A stretch of DNA of 33,501 nucleotides. It comes from Myxococcales bacterium. GTDB lineage: Bacteria > Myxococcota_A > Bradymonadia > REDH01. Position 1 is the stretch's first letter; every line of letters begins with the position of its first letter. Positions 1-6,786 of the stretch are shown in pieces. The stretch lies in NCBI GenBank assembly GCA_020633625.1, contig JACKDJ010000037.1, positions 1 to 33,501 of the forward strand, read 5' to 3'. A model generated the notes under the pieces. It saw only the letters and a program-made list of their open reading frames with translations. It searched no databases and had not been told where the DNA came from. The position numbers and the translations under genes were made by a program.

Positions 1-1662
1 GCGCTGGCGCGCGAGGACCGCGCGTCGATCGTCGACGGGCTCACAGCCCTCCGCCTCGACGCGGTCGCCTTCGTCGAGACGCTCGCCGACCGCATCGTCG
101 CCCTGGCGCCGGTGGCCGTCGGCGCCACGTCGATGTTCCAGCAGCACCTCGCCTCGCTCGCCCTCCTCCGCGCCGTCAAGGCGCGCCGTCCGGGCGTCGT
201 GACCCTGCTCGGCGGCGCCAACTGCGAGGGGCCGATGGGCGTGGTCACCCACCGACGCTGCGACTGGGTAGACTACGTCGTCTCGGGAGAGGCCGACACG
301 CTGATCACGCCGCTGTGGCGCACCATCGAGACCCACGGGACCGACGCCCCGGAGGCCGCGCTGCCGTTCGGCGTCCTCGGCCCCGTCCACAGACGCGCCG
401 GCAGCTACCCAACCGACGACGCGGGACGACCCGCGCGAGCCGTCGTCGACTCGATCGACGACGTCCCGACGCCGAACTTCGACGACTACTTCGACGAGCT
501 GCGCACCCACCCGGCCGGGCGCCTCGTCGTCCCGGGACTTCCGTTCGAGACGTCGCGCGGGTGCTGGTGGGGCGCAAAGCACCACTGCACGTTCTGCGGC
601 CTCAACGGCAGCGGCATGGGGTACCGCGCGCGCAGCCCCGAGCGCGCCGCAGAAGAGATCCGCACGCTCGAGGCACGCCACGACGTCCCGCGGCTCGAGG
701 CCGTCGACAACATCCTGGCCATGCCCTACTTCGACTCGCTCCTGCCGGCGCTGGAGCGCGACGGCAGCAAGCGCGCGCTGTTCTTCGAGACCAAGGCGAA
801 CCTCAAGACCAGCCAGGTCGACCAGCTCGCGCGCGCCGGCGTCCGCTGGATCCAGCCCGGCATCGAGAGCCTCGACACGCGCGTGCTCGCGCTGATGCGA
901 AAGGGCACGACCGCCCTGCAGAACGTCCGCCTGCTGCGGGACTGCGCGCAGCGGGGAGTGCGCGTCGCGTGGGCCACCATCGTCGGCTTCCCGGGCGAAG
1001 ACGACGCCTGGCACGCCGAGACGGCCGCGCTGCTCGACGCGCTCTCTCACCTGCCGCCCGGCGGCGTCGCCGCGCTCCGCTTCGACCGCTTCAGCCCCTA
1101 CCACCAGACCCCCGAGCAGTGGGGGCTGAACCTCTCGCCGGCGGCCCCCTACAGGCACGTGTATCCGTTCGACGACGCCGACCTGCACGGGCTCGCGTAC
1201 TACTGGGACGCGGCGCACCAGGGCGAGCTCGTCGGAGACCTCCGCTACCGGACCCTCTCCGCACCCGGTCTGGCCGCACTTCGCGAGGCGGCGCTTCGCT
1301 GGGACGCCCGCCACACCGCTGGCGCGCGCCTCGACGCAGCCGTGCTCCTCGACGCGTGGGAGGTCACCGACTCCCGCGACGGGGGCCGCGTGGAGCAGGC
1401 GGCAGTCGGGGCAGAAGCCGCTGCGCTCGCCGCGTTCGAGTCCGGGGTGACGCGAGCCGCGGGCGAGGCGGCGGTCCGCAGCGCCGGACACACGGCGACT
1501 GCCGCGGGCGACGCTGTCGACGCCCTGCTCACGCGGCGCTGGCTCGTCGAGCTAGACGGGCGCATCCTCTCCCTCGTATTGCGCCGCCCAGTCGAAGAGC
1601 CGCTCCCCGAGATCGCGTTCCCGGGCGGCACCCTGCTTCGCCCCGAGCTGTTCGACCCCTGA
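1..1662 (+). CDS. RiPP maturation radical SAM protein, B12-binding type (5' end outside window)
   Basis: The frame is open from base 1, so the gene starts left of the window; a GTG at 112 is internal. At least 553 residues are present. The N-terminal part looks like the end of a cobalamin-binding domain (LLGGANCEGPMG, then VDYVVSGEADTL). The radical SAM core follows, with the unusual CX7CX2C cluster motif in RGCWWGAKHHCTFCGLNG, a spacing and context typical of the family annotated as RiPP maturation radical SAM protein 1. That family is thought to modify ribosomal peptides, often by C-methylation. Later segments fit the core: AVDNIL, WIQPGIESLD, ATIVGFPGE. The C-terminal 150 residues are Ala-rich and I do not recognise them. 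No precursor peptide is visible downstream; one would be expected upstream, outside the window. Family call is confident; substrate is unknown. Confidence 0.85.
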   Translation, partial: ALAREDRASIVDGLTALRLDAVAFVETLADRIVALAPVAVGATSMFQQHLASLALLRAVKARRPGVVTLLGGANCEGPMGVVTHRRCDWVDYVVSGEADTLITPLWRTIETHGTDAPEAALPFGVLGPVHRRAGSYPTDDAGRPARAVVDSIDDVPTPNFDDYFDELRTHPAGRLVVPGLPFETSRGCWWGAKHHCTFCGLNGSGMGYRARSPERAAEEIRTLEARHDVPRLEAVDNILAMPYFDSLLPALERDGSKRALFFETKANLKTSQVDQLARAGVRWIQPGIESLDTRVLALMRKGTTALQNVRLLRDCAQRGVRVAWATIVGFPGEDDAWHAETAALLDALSHLPPGGVAALRFDRFSPYHQTPEQWGLNLSPAAPYRHVYPFDDADLHGLAYYWDAAHQGELVGDLRYRTLSAPGLAALREAALRWDARHTAGARLDAAVLLDAWEVTDSRDGGRVEQAAVGAEAAALAAFESGVTRAAGEAAVRSAGHTATAAGDAVDALLTRRWLVELDGRILSLVLRRPVEEPLPEIAFPGGTLLRPELFDP

Positions 1663-1742
1663 CCCCGCCCCATGCGCTGCTGCCGACCCGCCGCTCGCAT
1701 GCCCCGCCTCAACGCCGCGAGGCTCGCCCGCAGAGCTCTGCC

Positions 1743-2591
1743 ATGACGCACCCCGCCCCCCTCCTGGGCAAGACCATCGTTCTGACCGGCGCGAACACCG
1801 GGATCGGCCGCGTGACCGCGATCGAGCTCGCCGCGCGCGGAGCCAACCTGCTCCTGCTGGGCCGCACCGAGGCGCGCCACGCCGACGTGATCCGGGCGAT
1901 CGGCTCCGAGCGCGCGACGTTCATCCCCCTCGACCTGACCGACCTCGACAGCGTTCGCGCCGCAGCCGCGATGGTGAAGGCCCGCGCCCCCGGCCCGCTC
2001 GCCGCGCTGGTCAACAACGCCGGGCTCGCCGGCTCACGCGGAGCAACCGCTCAGGGATTCGAGCTGGCCTTCGGCGTCAACCACGTCGGGCACTACTTGC
2101 TCACGCGGCTCCTGCTGCCCCGCCTCCTCGAGGCGCCCGGCGCGCGCGTCGTCTCGGTCGCGAGCCGCGCACACCTCAACGCGCGAGGCATCGACTATGA
2201 GGCCGTCCGCCGGCCGACCTCCTCGCCGACCGCGCTCCCCGAGTACGCCGTCTCGAAGCTCGCGAACGTCTTGTTCGCGCGCGAGCTCGCCCGGCGGTAC
2301 GGAGATCGCGGGCTCACCTCGGTCTCGCTCCACCCGGGCGTGGTCGCGACCGACATCTGGCGGTCACTGCCGAGGCCGATCGAGTGGCTGATCACGCTGT
2401 TCATGCTCACACCCGAGCAAGGCGCAGAGACGACGGTGCACTGCGTGACGGCGCCCGAAGTGCCCGACCACAACGGCGAGTACTTCGCCAAGCGCGCCCC
2501 GGCCCCGTTCAACGCACGCGCGGTCACCGACGAGGCCGCCGCCGAGCTGTGGCGGCGCAGCGCGCTGTGGTGCGGAGTGCCGGAGGACTGA
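1743..2591 (+). CDS. Short-chain dehydrogenase/reductase (retinol dehydrogenase-like SDR)
   Basis: 282 residues, the usual SDR length. The N-terminal Rossmann motif is TGANTGIG (TGxxxGIG), followed by LGRTE at the end of strand 2, DLTDLDSV, the NNAG motif, a Ser in VVSVASRAH and the catalytic YAVSK (YxxxK). NAD(P)-dependent oxidation or reduction of an alcohol or carbonyl is expected. The pattern FELAFGVNHVGHYLLTRLLLP is typical of the retinol-dehydrogenase/WW-oxidoreductase-like branch. The gene lies 80 bases after the radical SAM gene on the same strand and could be co-transcribed with it, but no functional link is evident. Start is the ATG at 1743; an in-frame extension upstream exists but lacks family similarity. 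The substrate cannot be read from sequence. Confidence 0.9.
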   Translation: MTHPAPLLGKTIVLTGANTGIGRVTAIELAARGANLLLLGRTEARHADVIRAIGSERATFIPLDLTDLDSVRAAAAMVKARAPGPLAALVNNAGLAGSRGATAQGFELAFGVNHVGHYLLTRLLLPRLLEAPGARVVSVASRAHLNARGIDYEAVRRPTSSPTALPEYAVSKLANVLFARELARRYGDRGLTSVSLHPGVVATDIWRSLPRPIEWLITLFMLTPEQGAETTVHCVTAPEVPDHNGEYFAKRAPAPFNARAVTDEAAAELWRRSALWCGVPED

Positions 2592-2634
2592 GGCGCGAGC
2601 GCGCCGAACGGATCGGTCGGCCAGGGTCGTCTCC

Positions 2635-2663
2635 TTGACGGTCGTCCGGCCCGCTGCTACGTC
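2635..2663 (+). promoter_or_regulatory. Candidate sigma70-type promoter for the RHH-like pair
   Basis: TTGACG (2635-2640) and TACGTC (2658-2663) are separated by 17 bases and lie 36 bases before the ATG of the first small gene. The -35 box is close to consensus and the -10 box is weak, as is common in GC-rich genomes. A short dyad (GGCGCG-AG-CGCGCC, 2592-2605) sits just upstream, right after the SDR stop. This is inference from pattern only. Confidence 0.4.
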
Positions 2664-2698
2664 GCCCGTCCGCACGTTAGACAGACGAGGCACCTCCG

Positions 2699-3052
2699 AT
2701 GAGCGCGAACCCGACCGAGAAGGCAGCAGCCGGCAAGAAGCCGGTGTGGGTTGACGAGGACGCACACGCGATCCTCAAGCAGTACTCGAAGCTCACGAAG
2801 GCCTCGATGGTCGAGGTCGCCTCGAACCTCGTCCTGAGCCGGCTCCACGATCTCGACCCGGCGTCGGGCCTCGTCGGCGCGAGCGCCGCCGAGCCCGCAT
2901 CGACCGGCGCCGCGGCGGCGGCTGAACCCGCATCGAACAAGCCCGCGCCGATGCTCAAGCCGATCGAGCCGCTCAAGCGGACCTCGAAGCGCGCCGTGCC
3001 CAACGTCAACGACAACACCATCCGCTACGTCGGCGGCATCTGGCTCGTCTGA
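2699..3052 (+). CDS. Small ribbon-helix-helix-like protein with C-terminal extension (RHH paralogue 1)
   Basis: 117 residues. ATG at 2699 is preceded by GAGG at 2687-2690, 8 bases away. Residues 13-50 look like a ribbon-helix-helix unit: a short strand KKPVWV, a helix DEDAHAILKQYSKL, a turn, and a second helix MVEVASNLVLSRL. The next gene encodes a protein with the same pattern (KKPVW, AHxxLKxY), so the two are paralogues. An Ala/Pro/Ser-rich linker (about 55-85) follows, then a basic segment (LKRTSKRAV) and a distinctive tail ending RYVGGIWLV. RHH proteins usually bind DNA as dimers and often act as antitoxins or repressors; no toxin-like partner is next to it. The fold is my inference from pattern, not a database match. 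Confidence 0.6.
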   Translation: MSANPTEKAAAGKKPVWVDEDAHAILKQYSKLTKASMVEVASNLVLSRLHDLDPASGLVGASAAEPASTGAAAAAEPASNKPAPMLKPIEPLKRTSKRAVPNVNDNTIRYVGGIWLV

Positions 3053-3067
3053 GCCTCCGGAGGACGC

Positions 3068-3232
3068 ATGAGCAACGATGGCAAGAAGCCGGTGTGGATC
3101 AGCACCGAAGCGCACGACTTCCTCAAAGAGTACTGCGACCGCACCGGCCGCACCCAGGTCGACGTCGTCAGCGAGCTGCTCTACCGGTTCGTGAAGCCGG
3201 AGATCGACCAGGCCCAGGCCCCCGGCAAGTGA
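3068..3232 (+). CDS. Very small ribbon-helix-helix-like protein (RHH paralogue 2, 54 aa)
   Basis: 54 residues, ATG 3068 to TGA 3230-3232, only 15 bases after the preceding gene. It has a strong Shine-Dalgarno GGAGG at 3059-3063. The protein is essentially a single RHH-like unit: strand KKPVWI (6-11), helix STEAHDFLKEYCDRTG, helix TQVDVVSELLYRFV. It matches residues 13-50 of the upstream protein at KKPVW, AH, LK-Y and the helix-B hydrophobics, and lacks the linker and tail. The pair is probably co-transcribed and could form homo- or heterodimers. The short length makes automatic gene callers likely to miss it. A role in DNA binding is inference. Confidence 0.65.
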   Translation: MSNDGKKPVWISTEAHDFLKEYCDRTGRTQVDVVSELLYRFVKPEIDQAQAPGK

Positions 3233-3278
3233 ACGCCCCGCTCGCGGGCTCTCCCGCGTGACGCCCACCCACACGAAC

Positions 3279-3309
3279 ACCGCCGCGCCCCGGCGGTTCT
3301 CGCGTTTTT
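3279..3309 (+). terminator. Weak terminator-like hairpin before serA
   Basis: A 7-bp stem (ACCGCCG, 3279-3285, with CGGCGGT, 3291-3297) with a 5-base loop is followed seven bases later by a run of five T (3305-3309). It lies between the small RHH-like gene and the dehydrogenase ATG at 3320. It could end transcription of the small pair or attenuate the next gene. The gap between stem and T run makes it a weak candidate. Confidence 0.3.
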
Positions 3310-3319
3310 GGACCCACAC

Positions 3320-4633
3320 ATGACCAAGCTCCCCAGAATCGGCCGCGGCGAGTTCACACGCGCCCTCGTCATCGAGAACCCCGACCCCACGCTCGACGCC
3401 CACCTTCGTGAGCTCGGCATCACGCCCGTGCGGCCAGCGGTCACGCCAAACGAAGACGAGCTCGTCCGGATCCTCGAGAACGACCCGTTCGACCTCATCT
3501 TCAAGCGGTCGCGCGTCGAGATCACCCCGCGCGTCCTCGACGCCGCCCCGAACCTGTTCGGCGTCATGCTGTGCTGCATCGGCGACGACTCGGTCGACAA
3601 GGTCGCCTGCGCAGAGCGCGGCGTGCTTGTGACCAACGACCCGATCTCGAACGGACGGTCCGTCGTCGAGCTCTTCGTCGGCGAGCTGATCTGCCTGTCG
3701 CGGCGCGTCTTCGAGGCAACGCGCGAGACCGACTCCCACACGTTCGACAAGTCCCAGGCGCGACGCTTCGAGGTCCAGGGCAAGACGCTCGGCGTCTTCG
3801 GGCTCGGGAACATCGGAAAGCAGGTCGCGCAGGTCGCCCAGCAGCTCGGGATGCGGATCGTCTTCCACGACAACCGCGACGTCGCGCGCGAGGTCGGCGA
3901 GACGATGGGCTGGCAGTACGTGCCCACGCTCGAAGCGCTCTTCGAGCTCTCCGACATCGTCACCTGCCACGTCTCGGCCTATGACCACGCCGGTCGCAGC
4001 AACGAGGGCGTGCTGCAGTACGAGCACTTCGCAGCGATGCGCGCCCGCGGAGACGACAGCCCGCGCATCTTCATCAACCTCGCGCGCGGGAACATCTACG
4101 CCGCCGCGGACCTCGTCCGCGCCGTCGACGAGGGGCACGTCAGCCAGGCCATGGTCGACGTGTACCCCGACGAGCCCAAGGACAAGTCGTCGAACTGGCT
4201 GAATCCGTACGCAGCGCACCCGCGCATCTACGGCACCCCGCACATCGGCGCCGCGACACTCGAGGCGCAGCCGCGCATCGCCGCGCACGTCGGCCGCACG
4301 ACGCGGATGCTCAGCCGCTGCGGCACCCTCCGCAACTGCGTCTTCGGCGGCCGCGAAGAGGTCGGGCTCGACCCGACAGACACGGTGCGGCACTACCTGA
4401 CCGTCGTCCACTCGACCTGCCGCGGCACCAAGAAGGCCGTCGACGATGCGATCTTCAACGCGGGCGCCAGCAACATCGTGAGCGCGCACCGCGACTTCGA
4501 CCGCTACGGCATCGCCTACGAGGTCGTCGGCATCGATCAGCTCCTCTCGGACGACCAGCTCGACGCCTTCGTGGCGCACGCCCGAGATCTGACGCGCCGC
4601 GGGGACGCGATCCGGGCGATTCGTCAGATCTGA
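3320..4633 (+). CDS. serA: D-3-phosphoglycerate dehydrogenase-like D-2-hydroxyacid dehydrogenase
   Basis: 437 residues from the ATG at 3320; a TTG at 3308 would add four residues but has no support. The protein has the D-2-hydroxyacid dehydrogenase layout. The N-terminal substrate domain is split around a Rossmann domain with GLGNIGKQVA. The catalytic Arg is in INLARGN, the Glu in MVDVYPDEP and the His in TPHIGAAT. The last 85 residues (HSTCRGTKKAVDDAIFNAG, then DFDRYGIAYEV) look like a small ACT-type regulatory domain. The expected reaction is NAD-dependent oxidation of 3-phosphoglycerate, the first step of serine synthesis. RSNEGVLQYEHFAAMRARGDD is typical of a SerA subgroup. Other 2-hydroxyacid substrates remain possible. 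A shared terminator follows. Confidence 0.82.
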   Translation: MTKLPRIGRGEFTRALVIENPDPTLDAHLRELGITPVRPAVTPNEDELVRILENDPFDLIFKRSRVEITPRVLDAAPNLFGVMLCCIGDDSVDKVACAERGVLVTNDPISNGRSVVELFVGELICLSRRVFEATRETDSHTFDKSQARRFEVQGKTLGVFGLGNIGKQVAQVAQQLGMRIVFHDNRDVAREVGETMGWQYVPTLEALFELSDIVTCHVSAYDHAGRSNEGVLQYEHFAAMRARGDDSPRIFINLARGNIYAAADLVRAVDEGHVSQAMVDVYPDEPKDKSSNWLNPYAAHPRIYGTPHIGAATLEAQPRIAAHVGRTTRMLSRCGTLRNCVFGGREEVGLDPTDTVRHYLTVVHSTCRGTKKAVDDAIFNAGASNIVSAHRDFDRYGIAYEVVGIDQLLSDDQLDAFVAHARDLTRRGDAIRAIRQI

Positions 4634-4683
4634 TCGAGCGGCGCGGCCTCTGGGCAGACACGGAGCCCGCCCTACGTGAGCTG

Positions 4684-4716
4684 TGTGCCCGCGCCCGGTC
4701 ACCGAGCGCGGGCACA
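4684..4716. terminator. Strong bidirectional hairpin between convergent genes
   Basis: A perfect 11-bp inverted repeat, TGTGCCCGCGC at 4684-4694 and GCGCGGGCACA at 4706-4716. The 11-base loop contains a further CGGT/ACCG pairing. It lies between serA (+, ends 4633) and the Cys-rich lipoprotein gene (-, ends 4725). No T run follows on the plus strand. On the minus strand the T-rich bases lie before the stem, not after it. It fits a shared terminator or an RNA 3'-end stabiliser. Confidence 0.6.
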
Positions 4717-4724
4717 AACAAGCG

Positions 4725-6602
4725 CTACTCCGTCAGGCAATCCGCGCTGCACCCGTCGCCGTCGACCGAGTTGCCGTCGTCGCACTGCTCGCCGACGGTC
4801 GAGTTCAGCGTACCGTCGCCGCACGTCGAGAACGTGCAGTCCGTGTCGCACGACGCGCTCTCGCCGGCGTCGTCGCACTGCTCGCCGGCGTCGACCACAC
4901 CGTCGCCACACACGGCGACCTCGATCAGACAGTCCGCGCTGCACCCGTCGCCGTCGACCGAGTTCGCGTCGTCGCACTCCTCGCCCGACGCGGCATTCAG
5001 CGTTCCGTCGCCGCACGACGAGAACGTGCAGTCCGCGTCGCAAGAAGCGGTCGCCGCGCCGTCGTCGCACTGCTCGCCCGAGCTGAAGTTCGTCGTACCG
5101 TCGCCGCACAGCGAGAACGTGCAGTCGGCGTTGCACGCCGCGCTCTCGCCTGAGTCGTCGCAGTCTTCACCCGAGTCGACGGTTCCGTCGCCACACATCG
5201 GGACCTCGACCAAACAGTCCGCGCTGCACCCGTCGCCGTCGACCGAGTTGCCGTCATCGCACTCCTCGCCCGCGAGCGCGTTCAGCGTCCCGTCGCCGCA
5301 CGAAGAGAACGTGCAGTCATCGTCGCAGCTCGCAGATGCGCCGCTGGTGTCGCAGTCCTCGCCCGCGTCGACTGTGCCGTCGCCGCATGCGCCGGCAGTC
5401 TCGACCAAACAGTCCGCCGAGCACCCGTCGCCGTCGACCGAGTTGCCGTCATCGCACTCCTCTCCCGCGAGCGCGTTCAGCGTCCCGTCGCCGCACGAAG
5501 AGAACGTGCAGTCGTCGTCGCAGCTCGCAGACGCGCCGCTCGTGTCGCAGTCTTCGCCCGCATCCACCGTCCCGTCGCCGCACGCGCCGCCGCCCTCGAG
5601 CTCGCAGGTGGCCGAGCAGCCGTCACCGTCGGCGGTGTTCCCGTCGTCGCACGCCTCGCCAGCCTCGACGAACCCGTTTCCGCACCCGGGCGTGCATGCG
5701 CCCCGGACCTCGCAGCCGGTCGAGTCGTCGCCGTCACAGTCCGAGAACCCTGCCGCGCACGTCGCCACTGCGCAGTGGTCCACGTCGCAGGTACCCGTCG
5801 CGTTCGGGAGGACCGTCACGCAGTCGACCGAGTCGGAGAGGTCGACACAGGCGCCGGCCGCACACGTGGACTGCGTGATGTCGAGCGTCGTCCCACTGCA
5901 CACCCGCATCTCGGGATTGCACGTGCCGGACGAGCAGCGCACCACGACGCCCGAGGAGAAGTGGTCCACGTAGCCGACGGCAACGTCGCCATCGATCGTC
6001 GTCGGGATTGGCGCGTAGTCGCCGTCGGGATCCGTCCACCAGATGGTCAGCTCGGTCGCGTCGCCGTCGAACGGGAGCGCGACACGAACCGGATGGCTGA
6101 AGGTCGTCCCGTCGGGGCCGAACGTGTACACCGGACCGGCGACCGAGAGGGTCTCAACCTCTGCGTAGGCCGCGTCGATCGTGATCGTGAGGTCGTCCCC
6201 GAGGGCACCCGCCGGAATGAGGACCGAGGCGCCACCGTGATCGACCTCGCCGCCGTCGGCCGCCGCGATGGCAACCTCGGTGGCGGCGGTCGGCAGCTCG
6301 CGTCCACCGCCGTCGGCGTCGCTCGTATCGCTGGTGTCCTCGTCGGCCACGTCGGTGTCGGGCACCTCGGCGTCTGCCGTGTCCGCGGCATCGGGTTCGT
6401 CGCCGACGTCGCCCGTGTCGGCGTCGGGGGAGCTGTCCGGCGTCACGTCGGGCGTCGCGTCTGGGGTGTCCGAGCCGGCGTCACCGGTGTCGGCCGCCAC
6501 GTCGCTTCCGGTGTCCTCGTTGTCGGGCTCGTCGTCTCCGCAGCCGACGAGCGGCGTCGCAAGGAACAGGGAGATCAGGGGGGCAACCGCAAACCGACGC
6601 AT
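4725..6602 (-). CDS. Cys-rich lipoprotein with ZU5-like domain and DUF4215-type repeats
   Basis: 625 residues from the ATG at 6602, which has GAGG six bases upstream; a TTG seven codons earlier is less likely. The signal peptide ends in a lipobox (LVGC, then GDDEPDNED). About 70 residues of Asp/Thr/Pro-rich linker follow. Residues about 95-225 resemble a ZU5-like domain (ASVLIPAGALGDDLTI, then YTFGPDGTTFSHPVRVALPF). The remaining two thirds is a run of Cys-rich units (CGDGTVDAGEDCD, CTFSSCGDGTLN, EECDDGNSVDGDGCSADC) of the myxococcal Cys-rich/DUF4215 type, probably disulfide-bonded and surface-exposed. Two neighbouring units are nearly identical in DNA. No C-terminal sorting segment is seen. 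Function is unknown; adhesion or a structural surface role would be a guess. The other Cys-rich lipoprotein in the window (24920-27367) has a related plan. Confidence 0.85.
   Translation of the reverse strand: MRRFAVAPLISLFLATPLVGCGDDEPDNEDTGSDVAADTGDAGSDTPDATPDVTPDSSPDADTGDVGDEPDAADTADAEVPDTDVADEDTSDTSDADGGGRELPTAATEVAIAAADGGEVDHGGASVLIPAGALGDDLTITIDAAYAEVETLSVAGPVYTFGPDGTTFSHPVRVALPFDGDATELTIWWTDPDGDYAPIPTTIDGDVAVGYVDHFSSGVVVRCSSGTCNPEMRVCSGTTLDITQSTCAAGACVDLSDSVDCVTVLPNATGTCDVDHCAVATCAAGFSDCDGDDSTGCEVRGACTPGCGNGFVEAGEACDDGNTADGDGCSATCELEGGGACGDGTVDAGEDCDTSGASASCDDDCTFSSCGDGTLNALAGEECDDGNSVDGDGCSADCLVETAGACGDGTVDAGEDCDTSGASASCDDDCTFSSCGDGTLNALAGEECDDGNSVDGDGCSADCLVEVPMCGDGTVDSGEDCDDSGESAACNADCTFSLCGDGTTNFSSGEQCDDGAATASCDADCTFSSCGDGTLNAASGEECDDANSVDGDGCSADCLIEVAVCGDGVVDAGEQCDDAGESASCDTDCTFSTCGDGTLNSTVGEQCDDGNSVDGDGCSADCLTE
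5231..5588. repeat. 195-bp near-identical tandem duplication inside the Cys-rich gene
   Basis: The sequence from 5231 to about 5393 recurs from 5426 to about 5588, an offset of 195 bases (65 codons). The copies differ at only a handful of positions, mostly synonymous. Each encodes one CGDGTVDAGEDCD...CTFSS...CGDGTLNALAGEECDDGN...CSADC block. Flanking blocks are more diverged. This indicates recent duplication or gene conversion, so the copy number may vary between strains. Confidence 0.85.
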
Positions 6603-6786
6603 CAGCAACCTCGGGCTAGACAAGCGCAGACGAGCACCGCCGGCGGCGCCGGCAGGACATACGCCCGCTGTTGGAGTGACCGCGAGTCTACGCGACCGGG
6701 CGCGAAAAGCCCACTCTGCCGCACGAGTGGCGACGGCCGGACCTGTCTCTCACCGAGCGCAGCGCCGATCGCGCGACCGCCCGCCG

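Noticed and set aside
3068..3232. The 54-aa protein as a RiPP precursor for the radical SAM enzyme at the left edge
   Set aside because: It matches its neighbour as an RHH-like unit, lacks a leader/core pattern, and is separated from the enzyme by an SDR gene.
2657..4717. Long minus-strand open frame (686 codons) opposite the RHH pair and serA
   Set aside because: It is the antisense of well-supported plus-strand genes. Its composition is Asp/Val/Arg-rich, as expected of a shadow frame at high GC.
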